Assembly: GCA_905480605.1 (NCBI GenBank)
Contig: CAJQRD010000056.1
Location: 1 to 64,000, forward strand
Direction of reading: 5' to 3'
DNA from: an uncultured Saprospiraceae bacterium
Lineage (GTDB): Bacteria; Bacteroidota; Bacteroidia; Chitinophagales; Saprospiraceae
DNA: 64,000 bases
This document shows positions 9,221-18,373 of this stretch, piece after piece. Position numbers and translations under genes: made by a program. The first letter of the stretch is position 1, and each line of letters starts with the position of its first letter. The notes under the pieces are model-generated. The model was given only the letters and a program-made list of their open reading frames with translations. It did not search any database and was not told where the DNA came from.

Positions 9221-9907
9221 TCAGGACTCCACACTAAAAAAATAACCAACACCTCTTAAGGTTGTAATCTTGATTTTTGGGTCTTTTTCGAAGAAAATCC
9301 TCAGTTTTCTTATATAAACGTCGAGGTTTCTTGAATTGTACAAGCTGTCGTCGCCCCAAAGTTTGTTAAGGATAAAACGTCTGTCTACTTGTTTGTTGAT
9401 ATTGTTTGTAAATAGATGTACCAATTCATTTTCTCGGTGTGACAAGGTTACATTACCAGTTTCGTGTAAAAGCTCAAATTTATCATGAAAAAATGTGTAT
9501 TCTCCTATTTTACGGGCTATGTTTTGCTGTGAACTTGATGATGAATGGCTTAGATTTAATAAGTTTTCAATTCTGACGATCAGTTCCTCAAGACTAAAAG
9601 GTTTTTTGATATAGTCATTTCCCCCAGATTTAAATCCTTGTAAAATGTCTTCTGTTTGATTTTTGGCCGTTAAAAAAATGATTGGGATATCAGGATTAAT
9701 GGACTTAATTTTTTGCCCTAGAGTGAATCCATCAATGTTAGGCACCATAACATCAAGAAGGCAAATATCAGGTTTGAAATCATTAAAGGCCGTCATGACA
9801 TGTGCGCCATCGGTTACCAATTTCATTTCATAGCCTCTGCTATTAAGGCTTTCGTTTACAATTTTGCCTAGATAATTTTCGTCTTCGAGATATAATATCT
9901 TGGTCAT
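9221..9907 (-). CDS. OmpR/PhoB-family response regulator
   Basis: 228 aa. A receiver domain with phospho-acceptor Asp52 in CLLDVMVPNIDGF, the switch Thr/Lys in FLTAKNQ and KKPFS, and a C-terminal winged-helix domain with DVYIRKLRIFFEKDP and LRGVGYFF. It is read 3 nt after the histidine kinase gene, so the two form a cognate pair. Direct ATTAAC repeats upstream of the kinase gene (11375-11411) are candidate binding sites. Confidence 0.92.
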   Translation of the reverse strand: MTKILYLEDENYLGKIVNESLNSRGYEMKLVTDGAHVMTAFNDFKPDICLLDVMVPNIDGFTLGQKIKSINPDIPIIFLTAKNQTEDILQGFKSGGNDYIKKPFSLEELIVRIENLLNLSHSSSSSQQNIARKIGEYTFFHDKFELLHETGNVTLSHRENELVHLFTNNINKQVDRRFILNKLWGDDSLYNSRNLDVYIRKLRIFFEKDPKIKITTLRGVGYFFSVES

Positions 9908-9910
9908 ATC

Positions 9911-11353
9911 TTATGCTTGATCTGTTGCTTCAATTTTTGGTAATAATATTTTGAAAGTGCTGCCTTTACCCAGTTTACTTTCGACACTTATAGTTCCACC
10001 TTGACTATCAATCACTTCTTTGACATAACTCAATCCGAGTCCATGGCCTTTTACATTATGGGTATTGCCTTTAGGGACTCTGAAAAATTTATCAAATATC
10101 TTAGATAAATATTCTTTTGGAATCCCTATTCCTTTATCTGAAATTGAAATTGAAATTTGTTGAGGTAGCTCAAGTATTTTTATCGTGATATGAGTGGCAC
10201 CTTCAGAGTACTTGATGCCATTTTCAATTAAATTGTGAATGACATTTGTAATATGAGTTTTGTCAGCATTCACAAAAAAGTACTGACCAGATTTTGTATA
10301 ATCCAATTTGACATTTTGATTCGTAAGTTGAATTTTTAATGTCTTTATAATACGCTGAATTTCAGAATCTAAATTGATGACTTGTTTTTCATATACGAAC
10401 TTACCTTGTTCATATAAACTGATATTAAGTGCTTTGTCAACAAGTAAGCCAAGTCTATCTACTTCTGATTTTGATATTTCTATGTATTCTTTTCTTAGTG
10501 TTTCATCGTTTGCAGCATTGAAATTTTTAAGAGCTTCAAGAGCAACGCTGATTGTACTGACGGGTGTCTTTAATTCATGAGACATATTTGACATGAAGTC
10601 ATTGCGCAATTCGGTCAACTGCCTTTCTCTTTTTATACTTTTAGCACTTAGGTAAAAGGAAAGCCAAACGCTAATAAGCAATAACAATGAAAGAAAGATT
10701 TGTGGTAAAATTTTAATGATAACTTCTTTAGGATTAATTTCCATATTTTCAACAACGAAAGATGCCTTGTTATCCTCGTCTAAAATTTGAACGACAGTAA
10801 AATTTTTATTTTGATTAAGAGAATAGTCTTCAGTTACTATTTCTGTCTCCCAATCGTTAATAAGAAATTCATCCACTGATTTTACACCGTTACTAATTAA
10901 TATAGTTGCATCTTCAGAATAAAAATCTTCTTTGAATTTAAAGCTGTCTATTGAAAAATTATCTAATGTGATATTAAGATTATCAGTATTCAATTTTGTA
11001 TTGAGATGTATGTTTTTGTTTATTAAATTAGAATCATCGAAAGCAACGGGTGATGAATCGTCAACATACCTCAGCTTGAATGAGAGCTGTGTACCTGTTG
11101 TATCTTTGACCCATCTAATGTTTGTGCCACTTCCGGGACTGGTTGCATGATCAGCGGATACAGTATCTATCTTTGCGAATATGCTTTCAAATGCTTTTTC
11201 CCGCTTTAGTGAGGTGATGGATTCTTTCTCGTTTTTATATTCAGAATTTAAAAAGTAAGCTAGAAAACAAGGCAGTAACAAAATACTTGCCCACATGGGA
11301 ATTGAAAAAATACGCTTAGCTTTTTGCTGAATCATGCTCCAAAAGTAAATCAT
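9911..11353 (-). CDS. Membrane sensor histidine kinase
   Basis: 480 aa. One N-terminal membrane segment (about residues 15-35), a periplasmic sensor region of about 190 residues with no recognised domain, and a second membrane segment (about 220-240). The kinase core follows: H-box SNMSHELKTPVSTIS (His259), N-box VIHNLIENGIKYS, and G-boxes SDKGIGIP and GHGLGLSYV. No PAS domain was seen. A second Met 6 codons in is an equally good start. It heads a two-gene operon with the response regulator and is transcribed divergently from the GLPGLI/outer-membrane barrel pair, which it may control. Confidence 0.92.
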   Translation of the reverse strand: MIYFWSMIQQKAKRIFSIPMWASILLLPCFLAYFLNSEYKNEKESITSLKREKAFESIFAKIDTVSADHATSPGSGTNIRWVKDTTGTQLSFKLRYVDDSSPVAFDDSNLINKNIHLNTKLNTDNLNITLDNFSIDSFKFKEDFYSEDATILISNGVKSVDEFLINDWETEIVTEDYSLNQNKNFTVVQILDEDNKASFVVENMEINPKEVIIKILPQIFLSLLLLISVWLSFYLSAKSIKRERQLTELRNDFMSNMSHELKTPVSTISVALEALKNFNAANDETLRKEYIEISKSEVDRLGLLVDKALNISLYEQGKFVYEKQVINLDSEIQRIIKTLKIQLTNQNVKLDYTKSGQYFFVNADKTHITNVIHNLIENGIKYSEGATHITIKILELPQQISISISDKGIGIPKEYLSKIFDKFFRVPKGNTHNVKGHGLGLSYVKEVIDSQGGTISVESKLGKGSTFKILLPKIEATDQA

Positions 11354-11374
11354 CTTAATTAAGAATGCATGCCT

Positions 11375-11411
11375 ATTAACCTTAATTAACCTAAGATATA
11401 CCTTGATTAAC
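11375..11411. promoter_or_regulatory. Candidate response-regulator binding region: ATTAAC direct repeats
   Basis: ATTAAC occurs at 11375-11380, 11385-11390 and 11406-11411. The last two sit in an 11-bp direct repeat, CCTTRATTAAC at 11380-11390 and 11401-11411, spaced exactly 21 bp apart. Spacings of 10 and 21 bp put the sites on one helix face, as is typical for OmpR/PhoB regulators. The region lies between the divergent kinase gene and the GLPGLI gene. Confidence 0.4.
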
Positions 11412-11499
11412 TTTAAATGATTGTTTACTGCTTAATTTTGACTTGTATTTATAAAGTATAATAATTCTATTTCATTTAAATAAATAAAAATCATAAGCT

Positions 11500-12249
11500 A
11501 TGAAAGCTAAACTATTGTTAATCGCTCTAAATATTTTAATTGGTCAAATTGTATTCGCACAACAAGAAGGCCGCATTACCTACACAGAAGTATTTAAGTT
11601 GGATATCCAAATTGAAGGGATGAGTGAAGAGATGTTAAGCATGATTCCAAAGTCGCAAAGCCTGCAGAAAGAATTGCTTTTTAAAAAGAAAGAATCAGTA
11701 TTTCAGAATGTAAAGGGGGAAGTAGCAGAAGATTTGGATATGTCATCAGATGATGGAAGCTTTCAAATAATGATAAAGATGGATGATGATGTTGAAGATA
11801 TTCTATATAAGAATCAGAAGTCAAAGGAGATAGTACATCAAAAGGGAATTATGGGAAAGTCTTTTGTAGTAAATGAGAAATTGGAAAAAATAAAATGGAA
11901 AATCACAAATGAAAAAGTTAAGTACTTGGACTATGAATGTCAAAAAGCGGTATTGGAAAATGAAGATGAATTCGTTGTAGCTTGGTTTACTTCTCAAATT
12001 CCAGTTCAAGTAGGTCCGTCATCTTACCATGGATTGCCAGGTGCTATTTTGATGGTATCAGTTGATGACGGTAAAATAGAATTCAAAGCCAATAAAGTAG
12101 AATTTGAAAAACTAGAGGAAGACGCAATTTTAAAACCAACAAAGGGTAAAAAAGTAAGCGCGGAAGAGTACGAAAAAATCCAAAAAGAAAAGGATGCAGA
12201 AATGATGAAAATGCACACAAGAACTGAAACTAGGTCGATTGGGCAGTAG
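11500..12249 (+). CDS. GLPGLI family exported protein
   Basis: 249 aa with a signal peptide (about residues 1-20, ending VFAQ). The family-defining stretch is SSYHGLPGAILMVSVDDGK, close to the canonical GLPGLI core. Function is unknown in this Bacteroidota family, but members are regularly encoded just upstream of carboxypeptidase-regulatory/outer-membrane barrel proteins, as here (gap of 159 nt). Mature protein charged, with a Lys/Glu-rich tail. Possibly regulated by the divergent two-component system. Confidence 0.88.
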   Translation: MKAKLLLIALNILIGQIVFAQQEGRITYTEVFKLDIQIEGMSEEMLSMIPKSQSLQKELLFKKKESVFQNVKGEVAEDLDMSSDDGSFQIMIKMDDDVEDILYKNQKSKEIVHQKGIMGKSFVVNEKLEKIKWKITNEKVKYLDYECQKAVLENEDEFVVAWFTSQIPVQVGPSSYHGLPGAILMVSVDDGKIEFKANKVEFEKLEEDAILKPTKGKKVSAEEYEKIQKEKDAEMMKMHTRTETRSIGQ

Positions 12250-12352
12250 TCATTCAATATCAACAATGGCCTAACGACCCAATGTTTCAATGTAAAATAG
12301 TTTGAGTTCGTATTAATCCATAATCCATAATTCTTTATCCTGGTTTTAATAA

Positions 12353-12380
12353 TTAATCATTACTTATTAATCATTACTTA
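12353..12380. repeat. 14-bp perfect tandem repeat upstream of the outer-membrane barrel gene
   Basis: TTAATCATTACTTA occurs twice head to tail (12353-12366 and 12367-12380), 28 nt before the start codon of the barrel gene. It could be a regulatory site or simply slippage in AT-rich DNA. Confidence 0.5.
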
Positions 12381-12408
12381 TTTATCCTTCACATTTACAA
12401 CTGAAAAA

Positions 12409-15126
12409 ATGAAATTCCTACTTACAACAATACTGGTATTTATCTCAATATTCCTTCAGGCACAATTTGATCTTAAGGGAGTGGTTACTAATGCATCTAA
12501 CGAGCCCTTGATCGGAGCAACTGTAGTCATATTGGAACGTGCTGACAGTACAATGTATGCTTTTGCGTTGACCAATGATGATGGTAAATATACTCTGGAA
12601 GATGTTGAGAAAGGTGAATATATTTTACAGGTTAGTTATGTAGCTCATGACAATTATAGCCAACCTTTGGAATGCTCTTGGATCGGGAATAATGTTAAAT
12701 TACCACTTGTCGAATTGCGAGAATCAACAGAAATGCTTCAAGAAATAACGATTGAAGCTGAACACATTCCTTTGGGACTGAGGGGAGATACTTTGAGCTA
12801 TAATGCAGCTGCATTTAAAACTAGGCCCAACGCTACTGTCGAGGATTTATTGAAAAAATTGCCTGGTATTGAAGTTGGAAGAGATGGAAGTATAAAAGCA
12901 CAAGGCGAAGATGTGGAAAACGTCTTGGTAGATGGTAAGGAGTTTTTTGGTAGCGATCCTCAGATGGCGACAAAAAACTTAGAGGCAGAAGCTGTAGATA
13001 AAGTGGAGGTTTATGACAAGCAGTCAGAGATAGCCGAGTTTACTGGTGTCGATGATGGTAATGAAGAAAAGACTATCAATTTAAAATTGAAAGAGGAGTT
13101 TAAAAAAGGAGGATTTGGAAATGTGGATGTTGCTAAGGGTACTGAAGATCGATATATTGGAAAACTAAATTATTTTCGATTTACGCCAACGTTGCAAGCT
13201 TCCGTTATCGGTGCTACAAACAATGTTAACAAAGAAACTTTTTCTATCAATGACAGAATTGACTTTATGGGTGGATTTGGCAATCTTATGTCGGGAGGTA
13301 ATTTTTCTATGACCGGATATGATCGATTGTCTGATGGAATAAATACTTCAACTTCAATGGGAGCAAATTTTAATTATGATTTCAATTCTAAGTTTAAAGT
13401 AGTAAGTCATTATTTACAAACAAGAGTAAAAAATGACTTAGAACAAACAAGTGATAATGAAATATTTAACAATGCCTTTGCTTACAATACGTTAGACACA
13501 CTGAATAGCCAAAAGTCAAATGTAGGTCATCAAGTAAATACAAAATTGACTTATAAACTCAGTCCGTTTTTCAATTTGATTCTGATAAATAATTTTGACT
13601 GGGATGATTCTGATCGTTTGCGTATGAGTGCCAGCTCATTTTTTCGAGACGAGTTGAGCGAAGGTCAAAGTACTTCTGATTTAAATTCAGTTTCAGATAA
13701 TATGAACTTTATGTCACAAGCTATTTTGAAAAATAAATTTGGAACTAAGGGAAGGAACTTAATCTCCAATTTTAAATATTTGAAGGGCAAAATTCGCACA
13801 GATGAAACAGTACGTAATATTAACTCTGTTTCAAATAATGTCATTGATCTTAATCAAGAGCAAGAGTATGCAAGTGATAAAAAAGGAATTGAATTTAGCA
13901 CTAATTATACTGAACCTTTGGGTGTTAAGATATTTATGAATTTGAAATATGCTGTAAATGCAAATACGGAAAGTCCTATTAGGAATTTTTATGATTCTCA
14001 GGATGGTGAACTAATATTCAATGAAGATTTGAGTTCTAACTATAAGAAGAAGTACAACCATCATTTGGGAGGGATAAGTTTCCGACGCAACCATAAGAGG
14101 ATTAAAATGGAGGCAGGATTAAATGGTCAGCACACTACCTTGAAGGGTGATCTAAATGGGGAGATTGATGTAGTTGATGGAAGCTATAAACACTTGTTGC
14201 CTATGTTTAACCTAGATTATAAAATAAAAGGTGGTAAGAATTTGAGGTTTAAATATCGGACAAATATTAATGCACCAAGATTAGAGCAGTTGTTGCCTTT
14301 ACCTGATAATACTTCTGCAAATTCAAAATATATAGGCAATCCCAATTTGATTCCTGAATATAGACACAACTTAAGTCTGAGTTTTAGTTTGTACGATAAT
14401 TTTAATTTCACAAATCTTTGGACCAGCCTAAGTTATACCAAGACACAGAATCGTATAGTAAATAAGACATTCATAGATGAAAATCTATTTCAAAATATTG
14501 AGCCTATAAATACAGACAGGTATTCCAATGTAAATGGTTATGTAAGTTTTTCTAGACCATTTAAAAAACTGGGAATAACATATAAGATAAGAGGTAACGT
14601 TTTGTTGGCCAATTATGATAGTTTTATTAATGACTTAAAAAGTGCTGTACAAGATAATAATTATGATATTAAGTTATCAATTAATAACAGAAAGACAGAT
14701 GTTGTAAACTTAGAAACTGGAGTTTCATTTAACTATAACACAAGGAAATATGGAGTAAGTCCGGATTTCAATCAAGACTTCTTCAATACAGATTATTTTT
14801 TGGATTTTGATATTTACTTGTCTAAAACATGGACCTTGAGTTCGGAATTTATATTTAGAAAGTACTCAAGTGATGGATTTGCTGATAGTCCAGATTATAA
14901 ATTATGGTCTGCTTCTATAAGTAAATTATTGTTTGATAATAAATTGGAAGTAAGGGCATCTGTATTTGATATTTTAAATCAAAATATAGGATATAGAAGA
15001 TTTGGAAGTGCCAATTCATTAAATCAAACGTTTTATAATAATTTGAGCCAGTACTTTTTAATTGGTTTAAACTATAAGATTGGGCGTGGCAAAAAAGACA
15101 GCGGAATACATATTGAAATGGGTTAA
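12409..15126 (+). CDS. TonB-receptor-like outer-membrane beta-barrel protein with carboxypeptidase-regulatory domain
   Basis: 905 aa. Signal peptide (1-18, ending LQAQ), then a carboxypeptidase-D-regulatory-like beta-sandwich (about 20-110; GVVTNASNEPLIGATVV and DDGKYTLEDVEKGEY). A plug-like region follows (about 120-230; VEDLLKKLPGIEVGRDGSI and VLVDGKEFFGSDP), then a long barrel with alternating beta strands to the C-terminus. It belongs to the outer-membrane protein beta-barrel group in Bacteroidota that often pairs with GLPGLI proteins. The imported substrate is unknown. It ends without the usual terminal aromatic residue (last residues HIEMG). Confidence 0.85.
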   Translation: MKFLLTTILVFISIFLQAQFDLKGVVTNASNEPLIGATVVILERADSTMYAFALTNDDGKYTLEDVEKGEYILQVSYVAHDNYSQPLECSWIGNNVKLPLVELRESTEMLQEITIEAEHIPLGLRGDTLSYNAAAFKTRPNATVEDLLKKLPGIEVGRDGSIKAQGEDVENVLVDGKEFFGSDPQMATKNLEAEAVDKVEVYDKQSEIAEFTGVDDGNEEKTINLKLKEEFKKGGFGNVDVAKGTEDRYIGKLNYFRFTPTLQASVIGATNNVNKETFSINDRIDFMGGFGNLMSGGNFSMTGYDRLSDGINTSTSMGANFNYDFNSKFKVVSHYLQTRVKNDLEQTSDNEIFNNAFAYNTLDTLNSQKSNVGHQVNTKLTYKLSPFFNLILINNFDWDDSDRLRMSASSFFRDELSEGQSTSDLNSVSDNMNFMSQAILKNKFGTKGRNLISNFKYLKGKIRTDETVRNINSVSNNVIDLNQEQEYASDKKGIEFSTNYTEPLGVKIFMNLKYAVNANTESPIRNFYDSQDGELIFNEDLSSNYKKKYNHHLGGISFRRNHKRIKMEAGLNGQHTTLKGDLNGEIDVVDGSYKHLLPMFNLDYKIKGGKNLRFKYRTNINAPRLEQLLPLPDNTSANSKYIGNPNLIPEYRHNLSLSFSLYDNFNFTNLWTSLSYTKTQNRIVNKTFIDENLFQNIEPINTDRYSNVNGYVSFSRPFKKLGITYKIRGNVLLANYDSFINDLKSAVQDNNYDIKLSINNRKTDVVNLETGVSFNYNTRKYGVSPDFNQDFFNTDYFLDFDIYLSKTWTLSSEFIFRKYSSDGFADSPDYKLWSASISKLLFDNKLEVRASVFDILNQNIGYRRFGSANSLNQTFYNNLSQYFLIGLNYKIGRGKKDSGIHIEMG

Positions 15127-15167
15127 AGGCGCTGCAGATGCTTTGACTTTGTATGCTATTCTGTTTT

Positions 15168-15210
15168 ACTCACAGAGTTCACAAAAAAAGTGCAGAGTTT
15201 CACTGAGACG
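15168..15210. repeat. Dispersed ACAGAG-type intergenic repeat
   Basis: The stretch contains CTCACAGAGTTCACAAAAA and GTGCAGAGTTTCACTGAGAC. A related copy lies in opposite orientation at 38629-38674. Non-coding; the rest of the 15127-15365 gap shows no gene. Confidence 0.5.
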
Positions 15211-15365
15211 GCAGTCGTGAGTTCATGAATTAGTTTTATTTAGAACTTTAGTAAATTAAGTCATTCAATGATTAGAGCATTTACCTAGGTTCTAGACTCT
15301 GGCAAACTAAGTTGTTGACATTGAATATAGGAATCAATTGTTTAGTTGTATTTTTGAGAAAAAAA

Positions 15366-15839
15366 ATGAAATTTCATAATACGTATATAGCTTTGTTACT
15401 CCTTTTGCTTGTCTCATTATTAGCTTGTAAGGAAAATCTTGAGTCTAAAACTGGATTTCAAACTAGTGAGAAGCCTAAGAATCTTTTAGATAGCGAAGAG
15501 AAATTTGAGACTATAGATTTTTCAATGTTGAACATGGAATTGATTAAGCGGAAAGATGATCCATCTCCAGAAAGCATTATGAAGATGTATTATCCGAATC
15601 AAGTAGAAGAAGGGGAGGGTAAAGAAAAAATTTCAGTCACTAGGAATGTGATTTCTGAAAAAGGTGTTGAAGTTAAATTGATCCATGAAAACTTAATGGA
15701 TGACTCATTAAATGGAGTTAAGCATATTTTACGCGTTAAACGTGTTGGGGCAAGGTGGATGATAGTTTCTCTGAAGAAAAATTGGAAATGTTGGGAAGGT
15801 AGGGGTCATGCGTATTGGGGCATTGAGAAATGCAAATAG
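15366..15839 (+). CDS. Hypothetical lipoprotein with Trp/Cys-rich C-terminal motif
   Basis: 157 aa from the ATG at 15366, chosen because it gives a compact lipoprotein signal with cleavage before Cys in LLAC; the longer frame from 15312 adds 18 residues in front. No known domain. The C-terminus carries WKCWEGRGHAYWGIEKC, whose paired Cys suggest a disulfide-stabilised end. The middle contains a beta-rich stretch (KHILRVKRVGARWMIVSLKK) of the kind seen in small NTF2-like or lipocalin-like envelope proteins, but I cannot assign it. Confidence 0.65.
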   Translation: MKFHNTYIALLLLLLVSLLACKENLESKTGFQTSEKPKNLLDSEEKFETIDFSMLNMELIKRKDDPSPESIMKMYYPNQVEEGEGKEKISVTRNVISEKGVEVKLIHENLMDDSLNGVKHILRVKRVGARWMIVSLKKNWKCWEGRGHAYWGIEKCK

Positions 15840-15999
15840 CTGTTCTAACACTAAAATATACAGTTGGGTAGATTAAGTCTCTTTATTATCATCCATAGTC
15901 AAACTTATTTGACATAGTTTTAATAAAATGTTATTTGTTGTTCTAAATGCCTTGTATTGTTTTTTTTGATTGATATTCAAGTATCGAAAATTAATTAAT

Positions 16000-16650
16000 A
16001 TGCTATCTAAGAATTTCAACAGAAGAGGTTTTATAAAAAACACTTCATGCCTCTCTGTCGCTGCAGGATTGGGTCTGACTGTTCCAGGATCAATGAAGGC
16101 AAACACACCAACATTTCAAGATGATGATAATATAAATATTGTTGGTCCCAAAATGGGGTTTACCCCTCAAATTGGAACTTTGGTTTCTATGATGAATTGG
16201 ATGCGAAATACAATTTTACATCCTGTGCGCGGTTTAAATGTCAAAGAACTTGATTTTTTACTAGACGATGACTCTAATACAATTGGAGCGATGTTGTTGC
16301 ATCTTGCGGCTACCGAACGATTTTACCAAATACATACTTTTGAAGGAAAAAACTGGGGTGATTGGTCTGATGAAGATGACAAAGCATGGAGCACAGCAAT
16401 GGGGCTTGGAGATGATGGTCGTGCAAAATTAAAAGGACAACCTCTTGAGTATTATTTAGAAAAACTTAGAGATGTTAGAAAATATACACTTGAAGAGTTT
16501 GCAAAAAGAGATGATGATTGGTTGATGGAAGTTGACCAGAATTGGGGATGGGGCCCTACAAATAATTATTGTAAGTGGTTTCATGTTTGTGAACATGAGT
16601 CCAACCATAATGGCATTATCAAGTACATTGCAAAGAGGTTGCCGACGTAG
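16000..16650 (+). CDS. DinB-superfamily protein with Tat-type signal
   Basis: 216 aa from the ATG at 16000; a TTG 30 nt upstream is in frame but less likely. The N-terminus NRRGFIKNTSC followed by a hydrophobic stretch fits a twin-arginine export signal. The mature part resembles DinB/DUF664 four-helix proteins: a His in HLAATERFYQIHTFEG, and CEHESNHNGIIKYIAKRLP near the end supply the expected His metal triad. Enzymatic role unknown; DinB-fold proteins often bind metal and act on small thiols. Export of such a fold is unusual and suggests folding with metal in the cytosol before export. Confidence 0.7.
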   Translation: MLSKNFNRRGFIKNTSCLSVAAGLGLTVPGSMKANTPTFQDDDNINIVGPKMGFTPQIGTLVSMMNWMRNTILHPVRGLNVKELDFLLDDDSNTIGAMLLHLAATERFYQIHTFEGKNWGDWSDEDDKAWSTAMGLGDDGRAKLKGQPLEYYLEKLRDVRKYTLEEFAKRDDDWLMEVDQNWGWGPTNNYCKWFHVCEHESNHNGIIKYIAKRLPT

Positions 16651-16688
16651 GATTGATTATTATAACAACGATCGAATTCCTTTCTAGA

Positions 16689-17507
16689 TTAGGTATTAAT
16701 TTCTTTTTTTGCTAGCCTAATATTTCCATCATGAAATTCTTTCATAATTATTGGAAAATGGTAGCGTTCCATCACTTTTTTAAAATTAAATGTTTTGTTA
16801 TTTATCACAGAGTCTTCAAGTAGATTAATATAATCCCTTGAATCTTTTAAACGCTTCAACATTTCGATCCTATCTGAAGTGAAATCTCCATGACCTGAGA
16901 TAAGGTACTCTACATTATAATTTGAAATGATATTTTCGATTTTGTCCAGAGTTAATTTATATTCCTTTACACTGGTATAGATATAAGGAAATTCAACGTT
17001 GCTCAAATAGTCACCAACTACAAGAGTATTGTTCATTGTATCTAGAATTAATAGACTATCAGGATTATGACCTACCGCTTGCCAAAATAAAAATTTACTT
17101 TCACCTAATCTTAACACCTGTTCATCACAGTCTATAATATGATTGATGAGCGGATATTCAATTTTATAATTTCTATTGATATAATGTGAATCGTCAAATA
17201 CATTAATTTGATTTACAATTTTATTCTGCTTAGGGTTATTAACAAAATTTTGAGATGCAATGGTTTCATATTCTTTAAATGCGCCATAACCAATTATGTG
17301 ATCATAATCAGAATGGGTAAAAAGCAAATATTCTTTTCTGTCTTTCTTTATTTTGGCAATATAATTTGTAATAAATTCAATTTCAAGTGGAAGCCAATTG
17401 GGATCAAAAAGTACTAAGTAATCGTTGCCTATTAATAGTGTAGTAGTCGTCTTAAAAAGAGCACTTTCAAACACTACTAAGTTTGATTTTTCTATCTGTA
17501 TTTTCAA
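16689..17507 (-). CDS. Metallo-beta-lactamase-fold hydrolase
   Basis: 272 aa, cytosolic, no signal peptide. The metal site reads FTHSDYDHIIG (His65, Asp67, Asp69, His70), so the second His of the usual H-x-H-x-D-H motif is Asp. Later ligands are recognisable as VGHNPDSLLI, NTLVVGDYLS and YLISGHGDF. It is a general hydrolase of the glyoxalase-II type; substrate unknown. The coding region is especially AT-rich and it is convergent with the DinB-like gene, at the edge of the accessory zone. Confidence 0.75.
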   Translation of the reverse strand: MKIQIEKSNLVVFESALFKTTTTLLIGNDYLVLFDPNWLPLEIEFITNYIAKIKKDRKEYLLFTHSDYDHIIGYGAFKEYETIASQNFVNNPKQNKIVNQINVFDDSHYINRNYKIEYPLINHIIDCDEQVLRLGESKFLFWQAVGHNPDSLLILDTMNNTLVVGDYLSNVEFPYIYTSVKEYKLTLDKIENIISNYNVEYLISGHGDFTSDRIEMLKRLKDSRDYINLLEDSVINNKTFNFKKVMERYHFPIIMKEFHDGNIRLAKKEINT

Positions 17508-17784
17508 ACTTGCTATAATTTATTATAAATTTAATCAGCTTAGTTTAATAATTCCATTAATATTTAATTTCGTTTTTTATTAAAAACTTAGGCGAATATA
17601 ATTAATGGAGAAGCAGTCCAGAAAAAATGATCGTCTAAACTCATCTTATTCACTTTAACTTTTAAAGAAATCAAGGTAGTTTATGTAAAATTATTTATAA
17701 TTCAATTTCTATACATCCTATTTTTATTAGTAAATTAATCTACAATAAGCTGCTATTTACGTACTTAATTAATAACTTTATTGT

Positions 17785-18036
17785 ATGAAAATTGTAAATT
17801 ATACTGAATTACGATTGAACTTAAAACATTGGTTAAACTCTGTGATTGATGATGTTGAAGAGGTAATCATCAAACGAAAAGATCAAAAAGACTTAGTTCT
17901 TATTTCTTTGGAAGAATACAATTCTTTAGTGGAGACTAATTATCTTTTGACTGGAAAGAATCGTGATGTCCTATTGGAATCCATTGCTCAGGCTAAAGAT
18001 GGTAGAAAAGAGTTCAAAGATTTAATTGAAGAATGA
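17785..18036 (+). CDS. yefM: YefM-family antitoxin
   Basis: 83 aa. The N-terminal Phd/YefM DNA-binding fold is recognised from MKIVNYTELRLNLKHWLNSV and VIIKRKDQKDLVLISLEEYNSL; the acidic C-terminal tail would wrap the toxin. It overlaps the toxin gene by 4 nt (ATGA), the usual type II toxin-antitoxin layout. Expected to neutralise YoeB and repress its own promoter in the AT-rich 17508-17784 gap. Confidence 0.9.
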   Translation: MKIVNYTELRLNLKHWLNSVIDDVEEVIIKRKDQKDLVLISLEEYNSLVETNYLLTGKNRDVLLESIAQAKDGRKEFKDLIEE

Positions 18037-18287
18037 AACTGGCTTGGTCAATAAAAGCTTGGAGTGATTATTTGTATTGGCAGAAAACGGATAAACAAAA
18101 GTTAAAGAGAATAAATGAGCTGATTAAGGATGGTCTTCGCAATGCATTTTCTGGTATAGGTAACCTAGAACCATTAAAACATGAGCTAAAAGGGTTTTGG
18201 TCAAGGAGAATTGACAAAGAACATCGATTGGTATATTCTTATTCGAATAATGAACTTATAATTGTTGCTTGTAGATATCATTATTAA
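18033..18287 (+). CDS. yoeB: YoeB-family mRNA interferase toxin
   Basis: 84 aa, exactly the length of E. coli YoeB. The three catalytic residues known from that enzyme fall at the same positions here: Glu46 (in NLEPLKHELKG), Arg65 (DKEHRLVYSY) and His83 (CRYHY). It should cleave ribosome-bound mRNA when free of antitoxin. Translationally coupled to the antitoxin by the 4-nt overlap. Catalytic set intact, so probably functional. Confidence 0.93.
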   Translation: MKLAWSIKAWSDYLYWQKTDKQKLKRINELIKDGLRNAFSGIGNLEPLKHELKGFWSRRIDKEHRLVYSYSNNELIIVACRYHY

Positions 18288-18373
18288 TTTAGTAAATAGT
18301 GAGGTGATTTAAAAACTTAATGTTAATTCCTTTATAAGTCATTGAATTCCAACTCTTGTGCTAGACGATAAAA

